Shown in pieces: positions 39,037 to 48,156 of a DNA stretch of 64,000 bases. A program made the position numbers and the translations under genes. The first letter of the stretch is position 1, and each line of letters opens with the position of its first letter. Source of the DNA: Aestuariicoccus sp032586235 (GTDB lineage: Bacteria > Pseudomonadota > Alphaproteobacteria > Rhodobacterales > Rhodobacteraceae); NCBI RefSeq assembly GCF_032586235.1, contig NZ_JAWHTD010000006.1, forward strand, positions 62,001 through 126,000, read 5' to 3'. The notes under the pieces are model-generated. The model was not told where the DNA came from, made no database searches, and was given only the letters and a program-made list of their open reading frames with translations.

Positions 39037-40716
39037 TCAGCCTCCAAGCGCGCCGGTGATCGCGCGGGACAGCCCGTGCGCATCGGCGCGCGGCAGGGGC
39101 ACGTAATCCGCACCGAGAAGCCCGGCCAGGTGGCGCAGGTCGCGCTGCGGACGGACCGAGGTATCGACGACCGCGCCGGGCAGGTTCATGCCCCGCAGCA
39201 CGCGCGCCATGGCCTGCGCATCCTCGGCGGCCGCGGCGCGGCCGGTGCGGCCGGGCAGGGGCACGTTCGCGCGCCCGTCGGTCATCAGCGCGACCGCCGG
39301 AGACAGCCCCTGGCCCAGCGCCTGCCGCGCCAGCTCTGCAGTGGCTTTCAGCCCGGCGGCCAGTGGCGTGCCGCCGCCGCCCGGCAGGCCGGCCAGCTGG
39401 CGCTTTGTCTGAACCAGCGAGCGGGTGGGCGGCAGGACGATCTGCGCGTCCTCACCCCGGAAGGCGATCAGCGCGACATGGTCGCGGCGGGCATAGGCCT
39501 CGGCCAGCATCAGCTCGACCGCGCCCTTGGCCTCGGCCAGCCGCGCCATCGCGGCAGAGCCCGAGGCGTCTACGGCGAAAATGATCAGCCGGTCCGACAG
39601 ATCCTGAAACCGGCGGATGTGGATATCGGAGGGGCGGATCAGCAGACCCGAAGCGTCGGGCTGCGCCTTGCGGCGCAGCGGCTGCCAGGGGGCGGCGGCG
39701 CGCAAGGTGGCGATGATGTCGATCCGGTTGCTGCCGTCCGGCTTTCCGGGCCGTGAGGGCAGGGGCCGCCCGCGCCGGTTGCCACGCCGTTTCTGCCCCG
39801 CGCCGCCGCTGCCCTTGCCTTTGGTGCCGGTGACGGGACGCGAAAGCGCGTGCAGGATCTCGGGCGGGAGCAGCGCCTTGACCGCGTCGATCAGCATGTC
39901 GGGCGGCAGGTCGAGCGCGCTGTCGTCAGAGCTTTTGTCCTGCGGAGTGTCGTCCGGTTCGGGCTGGTCCTCGGGCCGGTCGTCGGCGTCCTGGGGCAGG
40001 CAGGTGGCGCGATGGGCATAGACCAACTGCGCGGCGATCTGCAGATCGTCCTCGCCGATGGTGTCACGCCCCGCCAGCGCGGCATGGGCCCGCGCGGCCC
40101 GCAGCGCCAGCAACGGCGCGCGCAGGCTGTCGATGCCGAAGCGCACGGCGGCGATCACAAGGCCGGTCATGGCCGCGTCCGGTATGGCGATGGACGAAAG
40201 CCTGCGGCGGGCGTCTTCGATATCGGTGGCGTCCAGCGCGATATCCGCCAGATCGGTCGCCCGCAGCCCGTCCAGACAGAGCGAAAACGCCAGCCGTTCG
40301 GTCAGCGTGTCGGGCGCGCGCTCGTCCGGTTCGGCCCCTTCGTCCAGCAGGATCAGCGCGTGACCCCGGCCTGCGTCGAGCGTCTGCGCCAGCCGCGCGG
40401 CGAGGTTGGCGGGGCAGCGTTCGGCCATCGTCAGGATCAGCGGCGCGGGATCGGCGAGCAGCCCACGCGAGGTGACGACCCTGGACGCGGCCAGTGTGGC
40501 GGCGATATCGATCCCGCCGAAAAGCTGGATATCGGTGATTGTCGGCGCGATGCGGCGGGCGCGGCGCAGCGGGTCCGGCAGATCAGCCAGAAAGGCGTCG
40601 CGCACCGGCCCGGCGCGCGACCGCAGGTGCAGCCCGCCCAGCCCGCCGGGATCCACCGCCAGAAGGGTCAGGGCCAGCTGGCCGGTGATCCATGCCTCTG
40701 ACGGGTCGTCGATCAT
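39037..40716 (-). CDS. bchD: Magnesium chelatase subunit D
   Basis: 559 residues from ATG 40716 (MIDDPSEAWITGQLAL); longer open frame upstream is a shadow of bchI. Three parts: an AAA-like N-terminal region without a good Walker A, an acidic/Pro linker (around residue 240-260, DDRPEDQPEPDD), and a C-terminal von Willebrand A domain with MIDAS motif FAVDASGSAA. With BchI it forms the ATPase ring that feeds BchH to insert Mg into protoporphyrin IX. ATGA overlap with bchI. Confidence 0.95.
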   Translation of the reverse strand: MIDDPSEAWITGQLALTLLAVDPGGLGGLHLRSRAGPVRDAFLADLPDPLRRARRIAPTITDIQLFGGIDIAATLAASRVVTSRGLLADPAPLILTMAERCPANLAARLAQTLDAGRGHALILLDEGAEPDERAPDTLTERLAFSLCLDGLRATDLADIALDATDIEDARRRLSSIAIPDAAMTGLVIAAVRFGIDSLRAPLLALRAARAHAALAGRDTIGEDDLQIAAQLVYAHRATCLPQDADDRPEDQPEPDDTPQDKSSDDSALDLPPDMLIDAVKALLPPEILHALSRPVTGTKGKGSGGAGQKRRGNRRGRPLPSRPGKPDGSNRIDIIATLRAAAPWQPLRRKAQPDASGLLIRPSDIHIRRFQDLSDRLIIFAVDASGSAAMARLAEAKGAVELMLAEAYARRDHVALIAFRGEDAQIVLPPTRSLVQTKRQLAGLPGGGGTPLAAGLKATAELARQALGQGLSPAVALMTDGRANVPLPGRTGRAAAAEDAQAMARVLRGMNLPGAVVDTSVRPQRDLRHLAGLLGADYVPLPRADAHGLSRAITGALGG

Positions 40717-41717
40717 GCAAATACGTCGTCCACGGTGCGCATCACGCGGGTGGTCGACCCGGCCTCGTCCAGCGGATCGCGGCGCAGGCGGTGCGACAGG
40801 GCCATCGGCGCCACGTCGCGCAGATGCTGGCGGGTGACCGACTTGGCGCCGCGATAGGCGGCCAGCGCCTTGGCCGTGCGCAGCAGCGTCAGCTCGCCCC
40901 GGAGCCCGTCCGACCCCAGCGACACGCAAAGCTGCGCGCAGTCGCGCAGAACGGCGTTGGGTGCCTTGATCCGGGCCAGCGCCTCGCGCGCGGTCAGGAT
41001 GGCCTTGCGCACCTTGGCATCCTCCTTGCCCCATTTCCTAAGGAACGGGTCGGGCGTGGCGTCAAAGGCGGCGCGGCGGCGGATCACCTCGATCCGCTCG
41101 TCGATATCGGTGGGCGAGCGCACCTCGACCGACAGCCCGAACCGGTCGAGCAGCTGCGGGCGCAGCTCGCCTTCCTCGGGGTTGCCTGAGCCGACGAGGA
41201 CAAATCGCGCGTCATGGCGGATTGACAGGCCTTCGCGCTCGATCACGTTCTCGCCCGATTGCGCCACGTCGAGCAGCAGGTCGACGATGTGATCCTCCAG
41301 TAGGTTGACCTCGTCGACATAGAGGTATCCCCGATTGGCCCGCGCCAGCAGCCCCGGCTCGAACGCCTTTTCGCCCCGGGTCAGCGCCCGCTCGATGTCG
41401 AGCGCGCCGACGACCCGATCCTCGGTCGCGCCGAGCGGCAGGTCGACGACCGGGGTGGGGACGGTGTGCGACTTGTCCGGCAAGGGCGCAGCCCAGCCAG
41501 GGTGGTCCTGGATCGTGGCGGCGTTGGTCGGGCTGCCCGCGATCACCTCGATCGGCGGCAGTAAAGCGGCCAGCGCGCGGACGGCTGTGGATTTGCCGGT
41601 GCCCCGGTCGCCGAACACCAGCACGCCGCCAATACCGGGGTCGACCGCCGTCAGGACCATGGCCAGCTTCATGTCGGTCTGGCCGACGATGGCCGAGAAG
41701 GGGAAAGGCTGTTTCAT
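40713..41717 (-). CDS. bchI: Magnesium chelatase ATPase subunit I
   Basis: 334 residues. AAA+ Walker A GDRGTGKST at 36-44, Walker B YLYVDEVNLLEDH, sensor region VLVGSGNPEEGELRPQLLDRFG including the arginine finger. First committed step of bacteriochlorophyll synthesis together with BchD and BchH. Start at 41717 overlaps the crtA stop by 4 bases. Confidence 0.97.
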   Translation of the reverse strand: MKQPFPFSAIVGQTDMKLAMVLTAVDPGIGGVLVFGDRGTGKSTAVRALAALLPPIEVIAGSPTNAATIQDHPGWAAPLPDKSHTVPTPVVDLPLGATEDRVVGALDIERALTRGEKAFEPGLLARANRGYLYVDEVNLLEDHIVDLLLDVAQSGENVIEREGLSIRHDARFVLVGSGNPEEGELRPQLLDRFGLSVEVRSPTDIDERIEVIRRRAAFDATPDPFLRKWGKEDAKVRKAILTAREALARIKAPNAVLRDCAQLCVSLGSDGLRGELTLLRTAKALAAYRGAKSVTRQHLRDVAPMALSHRLRRDPLDEAGSTTRVMRTVDDVFA

Positions 41718-42439
41718 GCGGGGATGTCCTCGATGGGGCGGGCCAGGGGGATGCGGGGGCTCTGCCCGTCCCAGGCGCCGGATTCGCCGCGGATGCGGAA
41801 CCGGGCGTAAAGTTCTTCGCGAAACCATGCGCCGTCGCGGACGGCGCGGATGGCGCGGGCATGTGGGCCATCGCGGCGGGCGAAATTGGCCATGCTCTCG
41901 GCGTCGGGCCAGATCGAAAAGGTGACCTGGTGCAGCAAGGGCACCTCGCCGATGCCGATCTTGAAGAGCACGTTGGTGTCCGATCCGATCACGGCGCTGA
42001 TGTCGGGGACCCGCCGCCAAAAACGCAGCGCCGTCGCGGGCTTGATCGTGGCGCGGGTCAGCGCGGCGATGGGGCCGTCGGCAGCGGTATCCTCGGGGAC
42101 GAAGGGCGCAACCTGCGACCACGATCCCCGGGCCGAGATCGGCGACAGGAACAGCGTCCAATCCTCGGAGGCGCGGTTGCGGTAGCGTTGGTAGAGCCGC
42201 GCGCCAGAGGTCTGGTCGCGCGCCGTTTCCAGATCGGGCCAGGTGGCGAGAATCGCATAGACGGCGGTGTTGGGAATCGGGGTGAAGCCCTCGCCGGTGC
42301 CGGATCCGCAAAGCTTCCAAAAGCCGATTCCCGGGATGCGCGGCATGGAAAAACGTGCGGCACCCATCATCGAAAGCGCCCAAAGCCGGGCGGCGAGACC
42401 GTCGAAACGGAACAGGCTCAGCGTCACTGTCTGCGTCAT
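41714..42439 (-). CDS. crtA: Spheroidene monooxygenase
   Basis: 241 residues. Matches CrtA: SLFRFDGLAARLWALSMMG, then GFWKLCGSGTGEGFTPIPN, then YAILATWPDLETAR, and a C-terminal EELYARFRIRGESGAWDG. The enzyme oxidises spheroidene to spheroidenone with O2, implying that the cells make the ketocarotenoid typical of aerobic phototrophs. First gene of the minus-strand unit crtA-bchIDO, reading from the PpsR-site region shared with crtI. Confidence 0.95.
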   Translation of the reverse strand: MTQTVTLSLFRFDGLAARLWALSMMGAARFSMPRIPGIGFWKLCGSGTGEGFTPIPNTAVYAILATWPDLETARDQTSGARLYQRYRNRASEDWTLFLSPISARGSWSQVAPFVPEDTAADGPIAALTRATIKPATALRFWRRVPDISAVIGSDTNVLFKIGIGEVPLLHQVTFSIWPDAESMANFARRDGPHARAIRAVRDGAWFREELYARFRIRGESGAWDGQSPRIPLARPIEDIPA

Positions 42440-42452
42440 TTGGCACCCCGTG

Positions 42453-42470
42453 TGTCAACTAAGTCTGACA
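42453..42470. promoter_or_regulatory. PpsR/CrtJ-type operator 1, crtA-crtI spacer
   Basis: TGT-N12-ACA palindrome (TGTCA ... TGACA) close to the crtA start, 14 bases upstream of its ATG. Fits the PpsR consensus at all six outer bases plus both CA/TG pairs. Confidence 0.85.
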
Positions 42471-42528
42471 CACTCGCCCTTCAAATGAAAGCGTCAAGGA
42501 TAGGTTGACACATGCGAAAGGCTTTCGT

Positions 42529-42546
42529 TGTCTAGTTTGATTGACA
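42529..42546. promoter_or_regulatory. PpsR/CrtJ-type operator 2, crtA-crtI spacer
   Basis: TGT-N12-ACA (TGTCT ... TGACA), 17 bases before the crtI ATG and 58 bases from operator 1. A TTGACA at 42505-42510 could be the crtI -35 box, with the operator overlying the -10 position. Confidence 0.85.
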
Positions 42547-42562
42547 GTGCTAGTGTTGAGCC

Positions 42563-44128
42563 ATGATGACAAAAGTCGACCCGCGTCTTTCCTATGCTCC
42601 CGATCATGCCCCGCATGCAATTGTCATCGGCGCAGGCCTGGGTGGCTTGGCCTCGGCGATGCGGCTGGGGGCCAAGGGTTACCGGGTAACGGTGATCGAC
42701 CGGCTGGATGTGCCCGGCGGGCGCGGGTCCTGCATCCGCAAGGACGGGCATCGCTTCGATCTGGGTCCGACGATCGTGACCGTGCCGCAGGTCTTCAAGG
42801 AATTGTGGGCCGCCTGCGGGCGGGATTTTCACCGCGAGGTCGATCTGCGGTCGCTCGATCCGTTCTACGAGATTCGCTGGCCCGACGGCTCGACCTTCAC
42901 CGCCCGGCAGGATACCGCGCGGATGCGCGAAGAGGTCCGGCGGCTGTCGCCCGGCGATCTTGCCGGGTACGACAAGTTCCTGGCCGACAGCGAGGCGCGG
43001 TATTGGTTCGGGTTCGAGGATCTGGGCCGCAGGCCGATGCACCGCCTTTGGGACCTGATCCAGGTGCTGCCCACCTTCGTCCGGATGCGGGCGGATCGGT
43101 CGGTCTATGCCCATGCGGCCAAGCGGGTGAAGGACGAACGCCTGCGCATGGCGCTGTCCTTTCATCCGCTCTTTATCGGCGGCGATCCGTTCAACGTGAC
43201 GTCGATGTATATTCTGGTCAGCCACCTAGAGAAGGAATTCGGGGTTCATTACGCCATGGGCGGTGTCGCCGCGATGGCCAAGGCGATGGCCGATGTGATC
43301 TCTGATCAGGCCGGGATCCTGCGGATGCAGACCGAGGTCGACGAGATCCTGATCAAGGACCGCCGGGCGCGCGGGGTGCGGCTGGCCACGGGCGAGATTG
43401 TGACGGCGGATATCGTCGTGTCCAACGCGGATGCCGGGTTCACCTACGACACGCTGCTGCGCAACCACAACAAACGGCGCTGGACGCCCAAGCGCCTGCG
43501 CCGGTCGCGCTGGTCGATGGGGCTTTATGTCTGGTACTTCGGCACCAAGGGCACGCGGGGCATGTGGAAGGATGTAGGCCACCACACCATCCTGAACGGC
43601 CCGCGTTACAAGGGCCTGGTGCGCGACATCTTCATAAAGGGCAAAGTGACCGAGGACATGTCGCTTTATGTCCATCGCCCTACCATCACTGACCCAAGCG
43701 CCGCGCCCGAGGGGGACGATACCTTTTACGTGCTTAGCCCGGTGCCGCATCTGGGGCACGGCGACGACACCGATTGGGACGCGCTGCGTGAACCCTACCG
43801 CGAAAGGATAATCAAGGTGCTGGAGGATCAGCTGATCCCCGGTTTCGCCGACCGCCTGACCGCGCAGGAAACCTTTACCCCGAACGAATTCCGCGACCGC
43901 TACCTGTCGCCTTATGGATCGGGCTTTTCGATCGAGCCGCGCATCCTGCAAAGCGCCTGGTTCCGGCCGCATAATGTCAGCGAGGAGGTCTCGGGCCTTT
44001 ACCTTTGCGGGGCGGGTACGCATCCGGGCGCTGGGCTACCGGGGGTGATTTCTTCGGCCGAGGTGTTGGCGAAGCTGGTGCCTGACGCGGACTATGTCAG
44101 GCAAACGGAAAAGGTCGCGGCGGAATGA
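42563..44128 (+). CDS. crtI: Phytoene desaturase CrtI (neurosporene-forming type)
   Basis: 521 residues. FAD dinucleotide loop AIVIGAGLGGLASAMRLGAKGY and, at the C-terminus, YLCGAGTHPGAGLPGVISSAE, the carotenoid desaturase signature. In the spheroidene pathway three desaturations of phytoene yield neurosporene; product number cannot be read from sequence. Starts ATG 42563 and overlaps crtB (ATGA). Confidence 0.96.
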   Translation: MMTKVDPRLSYAPDHAPHAIVIGAGLGGLASAMRLGAKGYRVTVIDRLDVPGGRGSCIRKDGHRFDLGPTIVTVPQVFKELWAACGRDFHREVDLRSLDPFYEIRWPDGSTFTARQDTARMREEVRRLSPGDLAGYDKFLADSEARYWFGFEDLGRRPMHRLWDLIQVLPTFVRMRADRSVYAHAAKRVKDERLRMALSFHPLFIGGDPFNVTSMYILVSHLEKEFGVHYAMGGVAAMAKAMADVISDQAGILRMQTEVDEILIKDRRARGVRLATGEIVTADIVVSNADAGFTYDTLLRNHNKRRWTPKRLRRSRWSMGLYVWYFGTKGTRGMWKDVGHHTILNGPRYKGLVRDIFIKGKVTEDMSLYVHRPTITDPSAAPEGDDTFYVLSPVPHLGHGDDTDWDALREPYRERIIKVLEDQLIPGFADRLTAQETFTPNEFRDRYLSPYGSGFSIEPRILQSAWFRPHNVSEEVSGLYLCGAGTHPGAGLPGVISSAEVLAKLVPDADYVRQTEKVAAE

Positions 44129-45165
44129 CCCGGGCCGATGCGGATATGCAGGCCTGCGCCGAGATGATCCGCCACGGATCGCTGTCCTTCCACGCCGCGT
44201 CGAAACTTTTGCCGGGCAATGTCCGCCAGCCCGCGCTGGCGCTTTATGCATTTTGCCGTCTGGCCGATGACGCGGTCGACCTGCAGGCCGAAAAGGCCGC
44301 CGCCGTGCTGCAATTGCAGGACAGGCTGGACCGCGTTTACGAGGGCCGGCCCCGCGACGCCGCGCCCGACCGCGCCTTCGCCGATGTGGTCGAGCGGTTC
44401 GATATGCCGCGCGCCCTGCCGGATGCCTTGCTGGAAGGGCTGGCCTGGGACGCGATGGGCCGGCGCTATGCCACCTTGTCCGACGTGATCGGCTATTCCG
44501 CCCGTGTCGCCGCCGCCGTGGGGGCGATGATGTGCGTGCTGATGCGCGTACGCGACCCGGATGCGCTGGCGCGGGCCTGCGATCTGGGCGTCGCGATGCA
44601 GCTGACAAACATCGCCCGCGATGTGGGCGAAGACGCGCTGGAACGCAGGCTCTACCTGCCGACCGACTGGCTGGATGAGGCGGGGCTGACGCCTGAGGCC
44701 TTCTTTGCCGACCCGCGCCCGACCAAGGCCATCCGCCAGATGACCCGCCGCCTGGTGATGGAGGCGAACCGGCTCTACTACCGCTCCGAGGCGGGGATCG
44801 CGGCGCTGCCGCGCGCCTGCCGCCCGGGCATTTTCGCCGCGCGGCATATCTATGCCGGGATCGGCGGGCAGGTGCAGCGCGCGGGCTACGATTCGATCAC
44901 CACGCGGGCGCATACCTCGAAGCCGCAAAAGATCGGCTGGCTGATGCTGTCGGCAATGCAGGCAGGGGTCACCACGGTGATGCCACGCTCTGCCGTTCTT
45001 TACGCAAGACCGCTGGATGAAGTGCGCTTTCTGGTGGACGCGGCGGCGGACCGTTTGCCGGTCTGGGCGCGCCAAGACGGGCTGATCGACGTGATGGCCC
45101 GGCTGGCGGCCACCGACCGCGAAAGACGCGAGGCCTTGATCGAAGGACGCTCGCGGGCTACCTGA
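44125..45165 (+). CDS. crtB: Phytoene synthase
   Basis: 346 residues. The two aspartate-rich motifs of prenyl head-to-head synthases are LADDAVD (DDxxD, near residue 47) and QLTNIARDVGED; LYLPTDWL and YRSEAGIAALP follow. It couples two geranylgeranyl-PP to phytoene. Translation coupled to crtI; tspO follows after 5 bases. Confidence 0.95.
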   Translation: MTRADADMQACAEMIRHGSLSFHAASKLLPGNVRQPALALYAFCRLADDAVDLQAEKAAAVLQLQDRLDRVYEGRPRDAAPDRAFADVVERFDMPRALPDALLEGLAWDAMGRRYATLSDVIGYSARVAAAVGAMMCVLMRVRDPDALARACDLGVAMQLTNIARDVGEDALERRLYLPTDWLDEAGLTPEAFFADPRPTKAIRQMTRRLVMEANRLYYRSEAGIAALPRACRPGIFAARHIYAGIGGQVQRAGYDSITTRAHTSKPQKIGWLMLSAMQAGVTTVMPRSAVLYARPLDEVRFLVDAAADRLPVWARQDGLIDVMARLAATDRERREALIEGRSRAT

Positions 45166-45170
45166 CCGTC

Positions 45171-45632
45171 ATGTTCTGGATTCTCTTCGGCATTTTCCTG
45201 GCCGCCTGCTTTGCCGCGGGTTCGACGGGCGGGCTCTTCCCGCCCGGAGCCTGGTATCGCGAGCTGAAGAAACCATCCTGGACTCCGCCCGACTGGGTGT
45301 TCCCGGTCACCTGGACCACGCTTTACATCTGTATGGCCACCGCCGGGGCGCGCGTGGCGCTGAGCGACGGCAACGCGATCGCCATGGCTTTGTGGTCTTT
45401 GCAGATTGCGCTCAACGGCCTTTGGACGCCGGTCTTCTTCGGTTTGCAGAATATCCGCCTGGGGATGATCGTACTGGCGTTGCTCTGGCTGTCGGTCGCG
45501 GCAACGCTGGTGGCGCTCTGGATGGTGGACTGGATCGCGGGGGCGCTCTTTGTACCTTACCTCGTCTGGGTGACGATTGCTGGGGGGCTGAATGCCTCGG
45601 TCTGGCGGCTGAACCCTGATATCGCGCGCTGA
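45171..45632 (+). CDS. tspO: TspO/MBR family tryptophan-rich sensory protein
   Basis: 153 residues, five predicted membrane helices and the family's aromatic motifs PGAWYRELKKPSWTPPDWVFP and LNGLWTPVFFG. In Rhodobacter the orthologue (CrtK/TspO) is an outer-membrane tetrapyrrole/oxygen-linked regulator of photosynthesis genes. It ends the crtI-crtB-tspO unit and converges on crtC with 3 bases between. Confidence 0.94.
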   Translation: MFWILFGIFLAACFAAGSTGGLFPPGAWYRELKKPSWTPPDWVFPVTWTTLYICMATAGARVALSDGNAIAMALWSLQIALNGLWTPVFFGLQNIRLGMIVLALLWLSVAATLVALWMVDWIAGALFVPYLVWVTIAGGLNASVWRLNPDIAR

Positions 45633-45635
45633 GGG

Positions 45636-46580
45636 CTAGCGCCCGAAGAGCCAGTTCGCCCGGCGCGGCACACGTACCGCCAGCATCGGCTTCAGCCAGG
45701 GCGAGCGAAAGCGGGTGAGGTCCAGCGCCTCGTGCACGCCGACGCTGGTCGTTCCGTCGAGGGTCGTTTCCACCATCGAGCGCGAATAGAACGGCGCGTC
45801 CAGCATGTTCATCACCTGGCGCGGTTTCGCCCCTGCATCGCCCCGCGTTTCCCGTTTGACGGCCCAGAACGAGCGGCGAAAGCCCAGCTTTTCGGGCAAA
45901 GCGATCTCCTGCGCCGTGCCGTCAGGGTCGAAATGGAACCCCGCGCCCAGTTCCGATCCGTCAAGCCGCGTGGCGTCGTAGAAACAGGTCGAGCCGCCCC
46001 GGTGCGGGAAGCGGCCCCAGGTCCAATAGGCGAAATCCTCTTCCAGCGCGCGGGTGCCGAAATTGGCGTCGAAATAGCCGTGCCCGGACCATTGCCAGCC
46101 CGGCGCCTCCAGATCGACCTCGATATCCGACACCGGCCCGAATGGCCGCCAGATATGCGCGCCGTCGGGGGTCAGCGGCAGTTCCACATGGGTCACCGCG
46201 CGCGGGGTCACGCGGATCTGTCCGCGCACACGGCCGATCAGCGGAGGGCCGGATATCTCGTTCACGTCGACGATCAGCTGACCGCTCTCCCACCGCATCG
46301 ACGAAGGGCCCACGTCGAACCGCCGGGGGCTTTGCCGCAACGCGCTGCGGCCCCGGTCGGTCATGGTGAACCGCCCGCCGGGGCCATAGGTAGCGACGTT
46401 GATGCAGACGTGGTTTTCCGGGTCTTTGCGGCCCGACCAGCGATACCAGGGCGAAAAGACCGATCCTATGAACCCGATGACCGAGACGGCGCGGGTGCCA
46501 CAATCGCTGATGCCGTCGATGTACCACCAGGCGTAGCCATTCGGCGGGATGTCGAGGTTGAAGTTCGGTCCCTCAGTATC
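45636..46580 (-). CDS. crtC: Carotenoid 1,2-hydratase (hydroxyneurosporene synthase) CrtC, start unresolved
   Basis: CrtC adds water to the end of neurosporene. Identification rests on NGYAWWYIDGISDCGT, IGFIGSVFSPWYRWSGRKDPENH and TYGPGGRFTMTDRGR. The homologous segment begins around 46560, but this frame has no ATG, GTG or TTG there. The nearest upstream ATG is at 46856, which would overlap crtD by 391 bases; the first internal ATG is inside TMTDRG. The upper limit given (46580) is the codon before ACT-GAG-GGA and is only an estimate. It may be expressed by frameshift from crtD, a near-cognate start, or the sequence may carry an indel. Confidence 0.8.
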   Translation of the reverse strand, partial: DTEGPNFNLDIPPNGYAWWYIDGISDCGTRAVSVIGFIGSVFSPWYRWSGRKDPENHVCINVATYGPGGRFTMTDRGRSALRQSPRRFDVGPSSMRWESGQLIVDVNEISGPPLIGRVRGQIRVTPRAVTHVELPLTPDGAHIWRPFGPVSDIEVDLEAPGWQWSGHGYFDANFGTRALEEDFAYWTWGRFPHRGGSTCFYDATRLDGSELGAGFHFDPDGTAQEIALPEKLGFRRSFWAVKRETRGDAGAKPRQVMNMLDAPFYSRSMVETTLDGTTSVGVHEALDLTRFRSPWLKPMLAVRVPRRANWLFGR

Positions 46581-48064
46581 GCCGCGGCCGCGTGCCGGCC
46601 GGAGATGGCCGCCATCGGCACACCCGCCCCCGGATGCGCCCCGCCCCCGCAGATCGCCAGCCCCGGCACCGGAGTCTGCGCCGTTGGACGGTCCAGCGCC
46701 GCCGTCATCCCGTGCGGGCTCTGCCCGTAGAGCGATCCTGCGCTGGCCGGAAAGAGCGCGTCGAATCCTTGCGGCGTCGTCAGCGCAGCTTTTTGAGGTT
46801 CCGGTGAGAACGTCGTTCCGAAGCGTTCCAGGGTTCGGAAAGTCCGTGTGTGGCATGTCTGGAAATCCTCGGGCTCGGGCAGTCGCCGGGTCAGGGGCGG
46901 CGCGTTCATGATGATCTCGAACCGCTCGGTTTCGGGGGCGGGGTCGGGCTGGCCACGATCTTCGGCACACAGGTAAAGCGTCGGGTCGTCGGGGATGCGC
47001 CCCTGGTCGAGATCGCGGAATTCGCGCGCGGGATCGGCGCAGAAGAAGACATTGTGATGCACGAGGCCGGGCCCCTTGGCCTGGGCGGCAAAGGCCCAGA
47101 CATTGGCCGACAGGCTGCGCGGCTTGTGCGCGGTCTGCGGCGCGATGGCTGCCGCCCCGTCGCCCAGCTGCCCCAGCGCCAGCGCGCGGGGATCGCCATT
47201 GAACACCACATGCCGCGCCGGCAGGACCGATCCGTCCGACAGGGCCACGCCTGTCACGCCTTCGCTGTCGATCAGGATGCGGGTGGCATGGGAATTGTAG
47301 CGGAACAAGCCGCCGCGGGCCTCTATCAGCGCGGCGATGGCGCGGGCCAAGGCGTGCATCCCGCCTTTGACCACCCAGACCCCCGCCGCCTCGGCCTGCC
47401 AGATCAGCGACAAGAGCGCGGGCGACCGGTACGGCGATCCGCCGACATAGGTGGCGTAGCGCCCGAAAAGCTGGCGCAGGCGCGGGTCGCGGAACGACCG
47501 GTCCAGCAGCCCCGCCAGCGACGACATGGGCGCCATCGCCCGGATCAGATGCGGCTGCGCCAGAACGTGTTTCGACAGGGTCAGCAGATCGGCCTCGGGC
47601 GCCTCGATCACCGGGGCGCGAAAGCCGTCGAAAAGCGTTTGGGCGCGGGCGCTGAAGGCCTCGAACTCTTTGCGGGCGCGGGCACCGGCGAAATCGCCGA
47701 TCGCCTCGGAGGACCGCGCGTGATCGGCATAAAGATCGAGCGGCCCGCTGTCGGGCCACCAATGCCGCGCCAGAATATCCTGCGGATAGAGCGTGACGTG
47801 CGAGGCCAGATCCTCGCCCGCCTCGGCGAAAAGCCTGTCGAAGACATGGCGCAGGGTCAGCACTGTCGGCCCGGCATCGACGCCACCTGCGGCGCTGGGC
47901 ACCTGCCGCATCTTGCCGCCGGGCGCTGCGTGGCGATCCAGCACCGTGACGCGCGCACCGGCATGGGCCAACGGCAGCGCGGCGCACAGCCCGCCGATGC
48001 CGGCCCCGATCACGACGACAGGCCCGGTTCTGCGATGCTGTGGGGCAGGGACACGCGGTTTCAT
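46466..48064 (-). CDS. crtD: Hydroxyneurosporene dehydrogenase / methoxyneurosporene desaturase CrtD
   Basis: 532 residues. FAD loop VVVIGAGIGGLCAALPLAHAGARV near residue 17 and carotenoid-desaturase tail LAICGGGAHPGAGVPMAAISGRHAAAAILRD near 465-495. About 35 residues follow that (TSTSTSRRMATPGG...), Ser/Thr/Arg-rich and out of frame with crtC, so the protein end is probably an overrun compared with family length (about 495). Desaturates 1-hydroxyneurosporene. Divergent from crtE. Confidence 0.93.
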   Translation of the reverse strand: MKPRVPAPQHRRTGPVVVIGAGIGGLCAALPLAHAGARVTVLDRHAAPGGKMRQVPSAAGGVDAGPTVLTLRHVFDRLFAEAGEDLASHVTLYPQDILARHWWPDSGPLDLYADHARSSEAIGDFAGARARKEFEAFSARAQTLFDGFRAPVIEAPEADLLTLSKHVLAQPHLIRAMAPMSSLAGLLDRSFRDPRLRQLFGRYATYVGGSPYRSPALLSLIWQAEAAGVWVVKGGMHALARAIAALIEARGGLFRYNSHATRILIDSEGVTGVALSDGSVLPARHVVFNGDPRALALGQLGDGAAAIAPQTAHKPRSLSANVWAFAAQAKGPGLVHHNVFFCADPAREFRDLDQGRIPDDPTLYLCAEDRGQPDPAPETERFEIIMNAPPLTRRLPEPEDFQTCHTRTFRTLERFGTTFSPEPQKAALTTPQGFDALFPASAGSLYGQSPHGMTAALDRPTAQTPVPGLAICGGGAHPGAGVPMAAISGRHAAAAILRDRTSTSTSRRMATPGGTSTASAIVAPAPSRSSGS

Positions 48065-48093
48065 GTAACGATTGTTGACTCGCTTGGCGTATA

Positions 48094-48111
48094 TGTCCAG
48101 TGTAGTTTACA
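48094..48111. promoter_or_regulatory. PpsR/CrtJ-type operator 3, crtD-crtE spacer
   Basis: TGT-N12-ACA (TGTCC ... TTACA), 6 bases from operator 4. Less perfect in the inner bases than the others. Confidence 0.75.
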
Positions 48112-48117
48112 CTATGG

Positions 48118-48135
48118 TGTCCACTACAAGTGACA
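48118..48135. promoter_or_regulatory. PpsR/CrtJ-type operator 4, crtD-crtE spacer
   Basis: TGT-N12-ACA (TGTCC ... TGACA), 22 bases before the crtE ATG; with operator 3 it forms a tandem pair. Confidence 0.85.
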
Positions 48136-48156
48136 CATTTGCGCGGGAGAGCGACA

